Positions 22,579 through 30,797 are shown, counted from the first letter of the stretch. The stretch: 32,016 bases of DNA from Candidatus Aerophobota bacterium (GCA_021163155.1 JAGGXI010000049.1:1-32016), one strand, 5' to 3'. Made by a program: numbers and translations. Notes: a model not told the origin generated them from the letters alone.

Positions 22579-23265
22579 TTAACAGCTGTAGTTACTCAAA
22601 GCACTATCGCGCATTATCTTTACAGCCTCAGCGATACTAAGACCGGGTATGAACAGCCCCGATGAACCCCCTACAAAGACGTTTGCTCCTGCCCCGGCTA
22701 AATCAGGAATCGTCCTTTTGTTAATGTGTCCATCTACTTCAATGTCTATTTTCAGCTTTCGTTGAAAAATTATATCCCTCAACGTACGCACCTTGTGGAC
22801 CATTGAAGAAATGAAGTCTTGACCTGCAAAGCCTGGTTCTACAGTCATAATAAGCACCATATCAATCTGATCAAGAACATAATCCACAGCGCTAAGTGGT
22901 GTAGCAGGATTTATAGCTATTCCAGCCTTAAGACCGTACGCCCGTATCCGCTGAATCGCTCGAAATGGATGAGTGCACGCTTCTGCGTGAAAGACAAGAA
23001 TGTCACTACCTGCTTCAGCAAACATATCAAAATAATTATCTGGGTTCTGAACCATCAAATGAGTATCAAACAGTAAATCTGTCTTATTTCTAAGAGACCG
23101 TACAAGGTCAGGGCCTAAAGCAATATTAGGAACAAAATGCCCATCCATAATGTCAAAATGTAGCGCATCAACATTTGCCCTCTTAAGTTCGAGAAGAACG
23201 TTATCTAAATGGCTAAAATCAGCACACATCATCGAGGCAGAAATCTTTATCCGTTGACTATTCAC
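22579..23265 (-). CDS. Ribulose-phosphate 3-epimerase family protein (228 aa)
   Basis: A metal-dependent TIM-barrel 3-epimerase of ketose phosphates. HFDIMDGHFVPN carries H36 and D38, DTHLMVQNP carries H69, VEPGFAGQDF is the phosphate loop and EVDGHIN carries D178, so all four metal or catalytic positions agree with Rpe. Length is normal. The start is GTG at 23265. Because it is embedded in a carbohydrate operon, it may be a pathway-specific epimerase (for example of allulose 6-phosphate or another ketose phosphate) and not the housekeeping Rpe. The gene lies 24 bp after the UroD-like gene and 3 to 27 bp before the isomerase, depending on the start. Confidence 0.9.
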   Translation of the reverse strand: MNSQRIKISASMMCADFSHLDNVLLELKRANVDALHFDIMDGHFVPNIALGPDLVRSLRNKTDLLFDTHLMVQNPDNYFDMFAEAGSDILVFHAEACTHPFRAIQRIRAYGLKAGIAINPATPLSAVDYVLDQIDMVLIMTVEPGFAGQDFISSMVHKVRTLRDIIFQRKLKIDIEVDGHINKRTIPDLAGAGANVFVGGSSGLFIPGLSIAEAVKIMRDSALSNYSC

Positions 23266-23289
23266 TATATGTCTCTCTTTTGGATTATG

Positions 23290-24498
23290 TTATTCGCCAT
23301 AGGTCTTAGCTATCTCAAATAACTTTAAAATCTTATCTGGAGTGGTTTCTGGTTGAATGTTATGAACAGTGCTAAAAACAAAACCACCACCAGGTGCAAA
23401 GATATCGATGACTTTTTTAACATGTTTTTCTATCTCCTGTAATCCCATAAAGGGAAGTCGTTGTGTGTCAACTCCAGCACCCCAGAAGGTTAGTTCCTTC
23501 CCAAATTCCCTTTTCAACCTGGCAGCATCCATGCCCTTAGCCTCTAACTGCATAGGATTTAGAATATCAACACCAATCTCAATTAAATCAGGAATGATCT
23601 CATAAATAGCTCCATCGCTGTGAAAAAACACTTTATAGTTAGAATTCACTTTAATATATGAAATAATCTCTTTCCATCTGGGCTTGAACAACTCTCTAAA
23701 TGTTTGCGGTGATACCAAGAGACGATCTTGTGCTCCAAAATCATCGGCAAGTTTTAAGATATCCACGTTGTCGCCCACGGCTTTTTTCAACTGGTCAAAG
23801 TTTTTCTTAAAATTTTCAACACAACGATCCAACAAATACGCCACATAATCTTTTCTCATTGCTAAATCCATAAAGAACTGCTCAGGTCCTCTCAAGAACT
23901 GACCGCTCTCGAGTAGACTTGCATAAAGTTCTTTCCCTATGGTAACTATGATTGCTCTTTTGCTATTAGATCGTATATCCGCTGAGCGCATACGTAAATA
24001 TTCAAGGTCGTCATTGGAGTATGAAGGCCATTTGTACCTATTTAAGTCATCGATGTTATTCTTATCATTCAATGGATAATAAATAGGGTCAAACCAATAA
24101 GCCTTCTTTGATCTCTTGGCTATGCTTATACCGTCCTGTTTGAGAAACAGCCAACGGTCTTCCTCCACAGGGGAAAATCCATTGGGTACCAAGCAACTGG
24201 AACCATCTGTTAATTCTCCTGCCTTCCATCCTGTATAAATAGGTATTCCAAAGCGAGGATTAGGGCGAAAGAGCGGATCAACATCTACGCCAAAAATAAT
24301 CTTAACCTGCTCATCAACAACAGCCAATTGTTGCATTACATCAAAAATCTTAATCTTTTGATCGCCTCCTATGAAGTCACAAAGTTTTTTATATGCAACT
24401 GCTGAAATTCCAGTCACTGTAGTCCCACCAAAATCAATTGGAACCCTGTCCGGCTCTTTATGAGCAATACTTGTTAGCACTCTTTCTTTAGAATTCAT
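23290..24498 (-). CDS. Uroporphyrinogen decarboxylase superfamily protein, non-haem context (402 aa)
   Basis: A UroD-fold protein (MNSKERVLTSIAHKEPDRVPIDFGG at the N-terminus; PGGGFVFSTVHNIQPETTPDKI at the C-terminus). True HemE starts with a substrate-binding arginine segment that is absent. Corrinoid methyltransferases MtaA and MtbA bind zinc with an HxC motif; the matching place here reads FFHSDGAIYEI, with Asp where the Cys would be. It is therefore neither clearly HemE nor a standard methyltransferase. Proteins of this branch are often found in carbohydrate operons with Gfo/Idh enzymes, with unknown activity. The start overlaps the ROK gene by 11 bases. A remnant of a second such gene is at 31631-31771. 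Confidence 0.88.
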   Translation of the reverse strand: MNSKERVLTSIAHKEPDRVPIDFGGTTVTGISAVAYKKLCDFIGGDQKIKIFDVMQQLAVVDEQVKIIFGVDVDPLFRPNPRFGIPIYTGWKAGELTDGSSCLVPNGFSPVEEDRWLFLKQDGISIAKRSKKAYWFDPIYYPLNDKNNIDDLNRYKWPSYSNDDLEYLRMRSADIRSNSKRAIIVTIGKELYASLLESGQFLRGPEQFFMDLAMRKDYVAYLLDRCVENFKKNFDQLKKAVGDNVDILKLADDFGAQDRLLVSPQTFRELFKPRWKEIISYIKVNSNYKVFFHSDGAIYEIIPDLIEIGVDILNPMQLEAKGMDAARLKREFGKELTFWGAGVDTQRLPFMGLQEIEKHVKKVIDIFAPGGGFVFSTVHNIQPETTPDKILKLFEIAKTYGE

Positions 24499-25441
24499 TT
24501 ATCCCCTTCTCTTCTAATGCTATTAATGCTGCACCGATAAGGGCAGGATTCTCCAAACTTGCTGGAATGATTTCTACACAACGAGCAGATTCACTGGAAA
24601 TGTTATTCTTTACAACCTTTCTTAAGGGAGAAAAGAGAATTTCACCTGCCCTCGCAATTCCTCCTCCAATAATAACTTTACCAGGATCTAAAATAGCAAC
24701 CAAACCTGCGATAGCCAATCCAAAGTCTTTCGCTATCTCTGGCACTAACTCTCTTGCTACTACATTACCCTCTTTAGCTGACCTAAAAACCCTTTTCACA
24801 GTTAAATGGTCTATATCAACCCCTATGTCTCTACCTGTTTGGATTTTACTCCTTGCCCTTTTAATAATTCCCTCTCTTCCTATAAACGTTTCCAAACATC
24901 CATTTAAGCCACATGTGCAAGGCCTTCCCTGCTCATTAATAACCCAATGGCCAATGTTTCCTGCACTGTTGTGAATTCCTCTTCTAATACTTCCGTTGAT
25001 CACTATGCCTGCTGATAGACCCGTCCCATAAGTAATATAAATAAAATCATTACAATTACGGCCTGCACCATATATTTTTTCAGCTAAAGTAGCACATTTT
25101 ACATCATGTTCAATATAAACAGGCATCCCGATTCTTTCTTCCATTATTTTTTTAAGTGGAACATTTATCCATCCCAGGTTTGGAGCATGTATAACCTCTC
25201 CTTCTTTAGTAGTAAAAGAAGGAACACTTATTCCTATCTTAAGTGCTTTTAGTTTTAAGGTAGAAGCAATATTTGCAGTGAACTCTTTTATATTCTCTTT
25301 AACTATCTTTGCTAAACCGTCGGGCTTTAAAGATTTTGGAGTTGGTTGGACCTTTTGAATTATAATCCTACCTTCATTATTAATAATCCCTATGGCTAAT
25401 GTCGTACCGCCCAAGTCCACCCCGATTACTGCTCTTGCCAT
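24488..25441 (-). CDS. ROK-family sugar kinase (317 aa)
   Basis: A ROK kinase phosphorylating a hexose or related sugar. The ATP loop is IGVDLGGTTLAIGI (6-19), the catalytic region is IEHDVKCATLAEKIYGAG (D113), and ITYGTGLSAGIVINGSIRRG follows. The zinc site is GRPCTCGLNGCLETF (C175, C177, C182) with H165. The usual ExGH motif, whose Glu contacts sugar hydroxyls in glucokinases, reads GNIGH here, so sugar choice may differ from glucose. There is no N-terminal helix-turn-helix, so it is a kinase and not a repressor. GGAGGG precedes the ATG. It lies between the transporter permease and the UroD-like gene. Confidence 0.9.
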   Translation of the reverse strand: MARAVIGVDLGGTTLAIGIINNEGRIIIQKVQPTPKSLKPDGLAKIVKENIKEFTANIASTLKLKALKIGISVPSFTTKEGEVIHAPNLGWINVPLKKIMEERIGMPVYIEHDVKCATLAEKIYGAGRNCNDFIYITYGTGLSAGIVINGSIRRGIHNSAGNIGHWVINEQGRPCTCGLNGCLETFIGREGIIKRARSKIQTGRDIGVDIDHLTVKRVFRSAKEGNVVARELVPEIAKDFGLAIAGLVAILDPGKVIIGGGIARAGEILFSPLRKVVKNNISSESARCVEIIPASLENPALIGAALIALEEKGINEF

Positions 25442-25492
25442 CCAGATTCCCTCCTTTTCTTTTTAGATATCAATAAAACTTAAATCTATATA

Positions 25493-26524
25493 CTATTTTA
25501 CAACTTCACCGCTCTTTTTAATCTGCGAGCCGGCAATTACCATAATAACCGCTGTAACAATATAGTTATAAAGAGGAGAAATACCTACTAATGTGATAAT
25601 ATCCGAAATCATAGCGATAATAATTGCTCCTATTCCTACTCCAATAATGGTTCCATAACCACCAGTAAAGGGAATACCGCCAAGAACTACCGCTGCAATA
25701 GCTTGCATACTATACCCTTGAGCAGACCACGCATAACCTGAATTCAGCCAAGCCGTCATCATTATTCCCGCAGTTGCAGCCAGCATGCCTGACATAACGA
25801 AAACAAAAATTTTCACCCTATCCGTCTTTACTCCACGGTTTTTCGCAGCGATTTCGTCTCCACCTGTGGCATATATATGAACGCCCCGCTGGGACTGGCA
25901 CACATAGAAATGAAAAACCAATACAATGGATATAGCGATAAGAGGCATTATAGGCACTTTACCAAAATAGCCTGCGATCCAGGAAAAACCAATAGGACGA
26001 GCAGGCACAACAGATGAAGGACTTATTGGTAATCCACCGCCCAATAACATTCCAACACCACGCAATCCCCAATAAATACCCAAAGTAGTAACAAAAGATG
26101 GAATTCTTGTCTTAGTGACAAGAATTCCAACAAGTAGTCCTATAAGAAGACCATATAAAAGCGCAACAATAATACATACCCCTGTAAATACTCCCATAAT
26201 AATATTTAGAAAAGCTATAAGCACACCGGTAGAAGCTGCTATAGATTCTACACCCAAATCTATCATACCCGTCAGAATCACCAGCGCCTCTCCTACCGCG
26301 ATGATCATCAAGGGAGATGCCGAAATAAGCACAGCCTTCATGTTAGCGAAAGATAAAAACTTGGGTGTAATGATAGTACAGATTATAGTAAAAATAATTA
26401 GAAACATTACAGGTTTTCCATATGAGCTCTTTAAGAAAAACTTAGAAATATATCTTGATACTCGATTGCCAGAAATCGACAAATTACTCAATCGTGTCTT
26501 TTTCGTATCTATGTTTTGATTCAT
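25493..26524 (-). CDS. CUT2 sugar ABC transporter permease, RbsC-like (343 aa)
   Basis: An integral membrane subunit of a ribose/monosaccharide-type importer. After a cytoplasmic, basic N-terminal stretch of about 35 residues, roughly eight to ten hydrophobic segments follow. Family marks are the segment GEALVILTGMIDLGVESIAA, VTKTRIPSFVTTLGIYWGLRG, the loop YATGGDEIAAKNRGVKTDRVK and the C-terminal AVVLGGIPFTGGYGTIIGVG. AAGGAAATAAGG precedes the ATG. It is 25 bp after the ATPase gene. It probably homodimerises with the ATPase and receives sugar from the binding protein at 27394-28428. Confidence 0.93.
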   Translation of the reverse strand: MNQNIDTKKTRLSNLSISGNRVSRYISKFFLKSSYGKPVMFLIIFTIICTIITPKFLSFANMKAVLISASPLMIIAVGEALVILTGMIDLGVESIAASTGVLIAFLNIIMGVFTGVCIIVALLYGLLIGLLVGILVTKTRIPSFVTTLGIYWGLRGVGMLLGGGLPISPSSVVPARPIGFSWIAGYFGKVPIMPLIAISIVLVFHFYVCQSQRGVHIYATGGDEIAAKNRGVKTDRVKIFVFVMSGMLAATAGIMMTAWLNSGYAWSAQGYSMQAIAAVVLGGIPFTGGYGTIIGVGIGAIIIAMISDIITLVGISPLYNYIVTAVIMVIAGSQIKKSGEVVK

Positions 26525-26549
26525 CCTTATTTCCTTTTTCTTTTTTTAG

Positions 26550-27293
26550 TTAAAGTGCACCGACCATGATTTCCACAAGGTCTTCTATAGTAATTTCTGA
26601 TGCCTGGACAATCCTTACAACTTGTCCCCTCCTTAAAATTACGATACGGTCACAGATATCTATGACTTCAGGAAGTCTATGGCTAACATAAATTATTGAT
26701 ACTCCGTTATCCCGCGCTTTTTTGACTCGAGGATGAAAATCCTTAATGGCAGCCACCGAGAGAGCTGCTGTAGGCTCATCCATTAACATGATACGGCACT
26801 GGAAGTAAAGTGCTCTTGCGATAGCCACTATTTGCCGTTGGCCACCAGAAAGTTCTCCAACTAATTTATGTAAATCTATTTTGAGTCCTAATCCCTGAAT
26901 GGTCTTCTGAACTTCCTCTCTCATTCTATTTCTTTGGACTCTCTTGAAAAGCCCCCAGTTACTCGTAATTTCTCGTCCAAGAAAGATATTCGCCGGTGCA
27001 TTTAAATTAGGAGTGAGCATAAAATCTTGATATATAATTTCAATGCTGTTCCGCTGGGCATCAAGAGGGCTTTCAATATTAACCTTTTCGCCATTGATAT
27101 AAATTTCTCCTTTGTCGGGCGAATAGACTCCCGCAACTATTTTAAGTAAAGTCGATTTCCCAGCTGCGTTATCACCTACAAGACCCAATATCTCTTGTTT
27201 CTTTAAACTAAAACTTACATCTTTAAGGGCTTGTACGGGCCCAAATTTTTTGCTTATCCGTTCCAATTTAAGAACAGCCTTTTCGTCTTTCAC
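26550..27293 (-). CDS. CUT2 sugar ABC transporter ATP-binding protein, single domain (247 aa)
   Basis: An ABC ATPase with Walker A GDNAAGKST (40-48), signature LSGGQRQIVAIARAL (148-162), Walker B IMLMDEPTAAL (168-178) and switch His in YVSHRLPEV (H205). RbsA-type CUT2 ATPases are usually about 500 residues with two tandem ABC halves. This has one half only, like FrcA-type proteins, and must act as a homodimer. The start is GTG at 27293 with AAAGGAG nine bases upstream. It is separated from the binding-protein gene by about 100 bp containing a hairpin (27339-27372) that may reduce its expression relative to that gene. Confidence 0.93.
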   Translation of the reverse strand: MKDEKAVLKLERISKKFGPVQALKDVSFSLKKQEILGLVGDNAAGKSTLLKIVAGVYSPDKGEIYINGEKVNIESPLDAQRNSIEIIYQDFMLTPNLNAPANIFLGREITSNWGLFKRVQRNRMREEVQKTIQGLGLKIDLHKLVGELSGGQRQIVAIARALYFQCRIMLMDEPTAALSVAAIKDFHPRVKKARDNGVSIIYVSHRLPEVIDICDRIVILRRGQVVRIVQASEITIEDLVEIMVGAL

Positions 27294-27338
27294 TATAATT
27301 CGCTCCTTTACGGTTTCTTATTATATTAGAATTAAATT

Positions 27339-27372
27339 AGAGGATTGGAGTTATTAATAGCCCCAATCCTCT
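27339..27372 (-). promoter_or_regulatory. Intergenic hairpin between binding-protein and ATPase genes
   Basis: AGAGGATTGG pairs with CCAATCCTCT, a perfect 10-bp stem with a 14-nt loop. No T-run follows on the minus strand, so it is not a full terminator. Such hairpins after binding-protein genes are known to stabilise the upstream mRNA or reduce read-through, giving more binding protein than transporter core. Confidence 0.55.
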
Positions 27373-27393
27373 ATCTTGTTCAGCTATTTATAT

Positions 27394-28428
27394 CTAATAG
27401 GGAAGCTTGGGAGCCTTACTTGGATCAGCAGGCTCACCAAAAGGTCCAGCTAACTCATCAACATTTTCTTGATCTACCATGAAAATTGGGGTAATAAGGT
27501 AATTATTCTTAAATTTACCTTTCGGAGGAACATTTCCTTTAAGGAGATATTCGACTGCCATTTTGCACCCCCAATATCCTTGAAGCCATGCTTGGTGACA
27601 TACAGTGGCTAATTCTTCCCCTCTCTTTACTAAATCAACACCTACCCGGGAAGCATCGACACCAGTGAGATAGACATCCTTCCCCGGCTTAAGACCGGCA
27701 GCCTTCAAAGCAGAGATTGCTCCTGCTACTATCTCATCATTTGATGCAATCACAACGTCAATATCCTTCGTCTTAACTAATATCTGGGACATCACACGAA
27801 GTGCAGGTTCTCGAGCCCAATTGGCCGGCTCATCAGCAACAATCTCTACGTCTCCACTCTTAATCAGCGGATTGAGGACATCGTACCAGCCTCCGGTTCT
27901 TTCCGTGTTTGCCAAAGCGCCAGGAGTCCCCTCTAATATAACAATTCGCCAAGGCTTCCCAAAATTTTTCTCCTTTAGAAACTTAACTATGTATTGCGCA
28001 TTTGTATTCCCAATCAGTCTCTGGTTGGAACCAACAGCCCCTATCCGCAGACTGGCATCTGAGATATCCCTGTCCACGCAAAAAACTGGTATTCCCGCTG
28101 CCTTAGCAGTTCTGGCTGAAGGGACCAGGGCGTCACTGGTCACCGGATCCAAAAGAATAGCATCAACCCCTTTTGCGATTGCCGCAAGAGCCTGCGAAGC
28201 CTGATAACCTGAATCCTCTCTTCCGTCCAAATTAACGAGGTTTACGTTTGGGTACTCTCGAGAAGCAACAACTGCCCCCTTCATAATCCCAATATAATAG
28301 GGATTATTCATGCCGACATTAAGCAAGTAAACCTCATATTGCTTGTTTGCCGCGAAAGAAGTTGACAAACCAAAAACCAGCAGAAAGATCAGACCTACAA
28401 ACCCTATTCTTTTTAACATACTTAACAT
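27394..28428 (-). CDS. CUT2 sugar ABC transporter substrate-binding protein, RbsB-like (344 aa)
   Basis: An exported sugar-binding protein. The signal peptide is MLSMLKRIGF followed by a hydrophobic core (GLIFLLVFGLSTS), with likely cleavage after SFA. No lipobox cysteine is seen, so it should be periplasmic or secreted, not a lipoprotein. The mature protein has the periplasmic-binding-protein type 1 (LacI-like) fold: GMNNPYYIGIMKGA at the first strand-helix, GREDSGYQASQALAAIAKGV, ILLDPVTSDAL, DRDI, and the hinge region ASNDEIVAGAISALKAAG. ATG is preceded by AGGAGG. It is the first gene of the transport and catabolic run, 187 bp downstream of the GntR gene. The sugar bound is unknown. Confidence 0.93.
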   Translation of the reverse strand: MLSMLKRIGFVGLIFLLVFGLSTSFAANKQYEVYLLNVGMNNPYYIGIMKGAVVASREYPNVNLVNLDGREDSGYQASQALAAIAKGVDAILLDPVTSDALVPSARTAKAAGIPVFCVDRDISDASLRIGAVGSNQRLIGNTNAQYIVKFLKEKNFGKPWRIVILEGTPGALANTERTGGWYDVLNPLIKSGDVEIVADEPANWAREPALRVMSQILVKTKDIDVVIASNDEIVAGAISALKAAGLKPGKDVYLTGVDASRVGVDLVKRGEELATVCHQAWLQGYWGCKMAVEYLLKGNVPPKGKFKNNYLITPIFMVDQENVDELAGPFGEPADPSKAPKLPY

Positions 28429-28615
28429 TTAAGACCTCCTTTTTAAATATTATTCATTTCTTTGTAGAAAGCTATCAAAAGAAAATTAATTTTTTAACAC
28501 TATATTTTTTCTTTTGAGAAACTTTTCTTTGTTACTTAATTGTACTTTTTCACCTCCCCTGGATTTTATTTTAGCTTCTCCCTTATTAACGATCTAATCT
28601 CATCAATATCCCTTT

Positions 28616-29365
28616 TTATCTCTCCAGAGTAATGCTATACTTATACCTATCAGCCCTGTACCTTCCCTCAACTATCTCTATAGGCTTATTACCCGTTGTA
28701 TAGGTAATTCTGATCATGCATAGCACAGGAAAACCACGTTTCACTCTTAATAGATTAGCTTCGTATTTGTTAGCCGCTAAAGCTTCGATACTCTGTTTTC
28801 CTTTAATAATAGGAATTTGATATTTCATCTCTACCAAATTGTATAAAGAACCTGTAAAATCATCTTCCAGCTTTATCCCTAAACTGGAAGGAAGATAGGA
28901 GGTAAGAATACAGATAATCTCTCCATCCGCTGAGCGTAGTCTCTCTATTCTTATAACTTTTTCCTCTTCTTTAAGATGTAGTGCCTGTGCTACTCTTTTA
29001 GAAGGTGTTATCTCCTTAACTGAGATAACTTTTGCCTCAGGTTTTAAGCCTTTTAATAGCATTTCTTCTGTAAAACTGTGAAGCTTTGGTAAATCCTCGC
29101 TCAATCTCTTAACAGTTGAGACAAATGTACCCTTTCCCTGCTTTTTAACCAAATATCCCTCATTTACAAGCTCATTTATAGCTTGTCTCACTGTAGAACG
29201 ACTTATTCCGTATTCTTTCTGTAATTGCTGCTCTGTTGGTATAAGACCGCCAACCTGCCATACTCCTTCCTCTATTTGCTGCCTTACCATCTCTTTTAAT
29301 TGGTAATAAAGCGGAATAGCTATATCAAATTTTAATCTTGCCTTGCCAATTTGTGTCTTAACCAT
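28616..29365 (-). CDS. GntR-family regulator, HutC type with UTRA domain (249 aa)
   Basis: A transcription factor with an N-terminal winged helix (about residues 15-85: PLYYQLKEMVRQQIEEGVW, IPTEQQLQKEYGISRSTVRQ, GKGTFVS) and a C-terminal UTRA ligand domain (about 100-245: IIRIERLRSADGEIICI, IEALAANKYEANLL, GRYRADRYKYSI). HutC-type regulators bind sugar phosphates or related ligands and usually repress. Its own promoter carries a GTTC-N4-GAAC inverted repeat just after the -10 box, which fits autorepression. It lies upstream of the ABC transporter operon in the same orientation and is its likely regulator. The ligand is unknown. Confidence 0.93.
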   Translation of the reverse strand: MVKTQIGKARLKFDIAIPLYYQLKEMVRQQIEEGVWQVGGLIPTEQQLQKEYGISRSTVRQAINELVNEGYLVKKQGKGTFVSTVKRLSEDLPKLHSFTEEMLLKGLKPEAKVISVKEITPSKRVAQALHLKEEEKVIRIERLRSADGEIICILTSYLPSSLGIKLEDDFTGSLYNLVEMKYQIPIIKGKQSIEALAANKYEANLLRVKRGFPVLCMIRITYTTGNKPIEIVEGRYRADRYKYSITLER

Positions 29366-29394
29366 CCTTCCCCTTTCAACAGATAATTACATTA

Positions 29395-29406
29395 GTTCAT
29401 TAGAAC
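29395..29406. promoter_or_regulatory. Candidate GntR operator
   Basis: GTTCATTAGAAC is an inverted repeat (GTTC/GAAC arms, 4-base spacer). It lies 12 bases downstream of the gntR -10 box, about at the transcription start and leader, where bound protein would block initiation. Confidence 0.45.
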
Positions 29407-29418
29407 ATCATTATATAT

Positions 29419-29446
29419 ATTATAGAGTAAATTTTATTTTTGTCAA
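29419..29446 (-). promoter_or_regulatory. gntR promoter (consensus), -35 at the end of a MITE-like element
   Basis: On the minus strand TTGACA (29446-29441), a 16-base spacer, then TATAAT (29424-29419). Both boxes match consensus exactly. The TTGACA is the outermost hexamer of the element at 29441-29697. Confidence 0.8.
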
Positions 29447-29697
29447 CCAACTTTTGCACGGAAAAAATGGTAGCCGCGAGGCTCAGAGCCTGCGTAAAAC
29501 AGCGCAACCTGAAGGTTGCGGCTACCTTACTTTACCGATCAATCTTGATAGTGCAAGGATAACTACAGCTTAAATGTGATATTTATGATTTTGAAATTAA
29601 TCTTTCTATTCTTTACATAGATCGTTATTAATGCAAATATTACGGATTTCAAGATATTCTAAAAATTTAACAAGATGAGTTTCCTCCAAAAGTTTGT
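29441..29697. mobile_element. MITE-like element 4 (about 257 bp), related to element 1
   Basis: The left end TGTCAACCAACTTTTGCACG and the right end (minus strand: GCCAAACAAACTTTTGGAGG) are imperfect inverted repeats. The complement of 29578-29697 nearly matches 3102-3216 of element 1 over about 115 bases (for example TTTTTAGAATATCTTGAAAT and TAATAACGATCTATGTAA). The core differs: here it is hairpin family D (29469-29526), while element 1 has palindrome family C. It has no gene and occupies most of the gap between the gntR and KDG kinase genes. Confidence 0.7.
29469..29526 (-). repeat. Hairpin repeat family D, copy 2
   Basis: GGTAGCCGC at the left and GCGGCTACC at the right form the outer stem. 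Inside are two small stems, GAGGCTCAGAGCCT and GCAACCTGAAGGTTGC. The complement matches 19728-19785. Confidence 0.75.
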
Positions 29698-29751
29698 TTG
29701 GCATTAAGCAATATCTTAAAATTTGAAACTTTAGCTCGTATTTTATTCTTC

Positions 29752-30777
29752 TTATCTTTGCACTCTTCCGGATACATTTCCTCTCCGAAGGGATTCCACC
29801 TCATCCACACTTACCATATTGAAATCGCCAGGGATTGTGTGTTTCAAACAAGATGCAGCAACAGCAAAATCCAGCGCTTCCTTTAATCTTTTTCCGTTAA
29901 TTAGGGAATATATTAAACCACCAGCGAAAGCATCTCCTCCACCTACCCTATCCACTATATGAATCTTGTATTTAGTTGAAGTGTAAAAATTCCTTCCATC
30001 ATAGGCCATAGCTGACCAGCCATTATCCGATGCCGAGTAGCTTTCCCTTAAGGTAATAGCTACTAACTTAAAATTAAACTTTTCAATTAGTTCTTTAGCT
30101 ACAAATCTGTAACCTTCCTCGCTGAGTTTTCCAGCAGTAACATCAGATTCAGATGCCTTAATACCGAAGATTTTCTCTGCATCTTCCTCGTTTCCCAAAG
30201 CTATATCAACATATTCCATAAGTTGGGTCATCATCTTATTGGCTTTTTCTGGGCTCCAGAGTTTTTTGCGATAGTTTAAATCACAACTTACCTTAACGTC
30301 ATTCTGTTTAGCCTTCTTTACCGCTTCCAAAGTTAGCTCAGCTGCGCTATCGCTTAAAGCTGGAGTGATACCTGTAAAATGAAACCATTCGGCATCTTTA
30401 AAAATCATATCCCAGTCAAAGTCTTCAAGCTTTGCCTCGGCTATAGCAGAGCCAGCTCTATCATATACAACCTTAGATGGTCTTTGTGCTGCGCCTATCT
30501 CCATAAAGTAAATACCCAGCCTATCTCCACCTCTTACGATATAATCCGTCTTGACGCCAAATCGTCTTAAATGATTCAGGGCAGCATCACCTATAGGATT
30601 ATTGGGAAGCTTGGTTACATAATAAGCATCAAACCCGAAGTTAGCCAGGGATACGCCTACATTAGCCTCCCCTCCTCCATAGGTTACATCAAATGAATCA
30701 GCTTGAATAAACCTTTTGAAACTAGATGGAGATAATCTCAGCATAATTTCTCCAAAAGTAATAATTTTCTTACCCAT
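29752..30777 (-). CDS. kdgK: 2-keto-3-deoxygluconate kinase (PfkB family, 341 aa)
   Basis: Phosphorylates 2-keto-3-deoxygluconate (KDG) to KDPG with ATP in the cytoplasm, feeding KDPG aldolase. The N-terminus IITFGEIMLRLSPSSFKRFI and the glycine loop TYGGGEANVGVSLANFG are characteristic of KdgK. DRLGIYFMEIGAAQRPSKVV is the substrate-recognition region typical of KDG kinases, and VDRVGGGDAFAGGLIYSL holds the catalytic Asp (D282). ATG is preceded by GAGGAG. The gene starts 20 bp after the HpcH/HpaI aldolase gene, forming a two-gene unit on the minus strand. The partner aldolase Eda is at 15799-16452. Confidence 0.92.
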   Translation of the reverse strand: MGKKIITFGEIMLRLSPSSFKRFIQADSFDVTYGGGEANVGVSLANFGFDAYYVTKLPNNPIGDAALNHLRRFGVKTDYIVRGGDRLGIYFMEIGAAQRPSKVVYDRAGSAIAEAKLEDFDWDMIFKDAEWFHFTGITPALSDSAAELTLEAVKKAKQNDVKVSCDLNYRKKLWSPEKANKMMTQLMEYVDIALGNEEDAEKIFGIKASESDVTAGKLSEEGYRFVAKELIEKFNFKLVAITLRESYSASDNGWSAMAYDGRNFYTSTKYKIHIVDRVGGGDAFAGGLIYSLINGKRLKEALDFAVAASCLKHTIPGDFNMVSVDEVESLRRGNVSGRVQR

Positions 30778-30797
30778 AAGAAAATCTCCTCTCCAAA

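Larger units (their letters stand above)
29366..29751. other. Intergenic region between gntR and the KDG kinase gene
   Basis: Contains the gntR promoter, the candidate operator and MITE-like element 4. No gene is seen. About 55 bp next to the kinase stop have no recognisable structure. Confidence 0.7.

Noticed and set aside
29343-29573. 76-codon plus-strand open frame across the gntR promoter
   Set aside because: It covers the 5' end and consensus promoter of gntR and a repeat hairpin; coding here is very unlikely.
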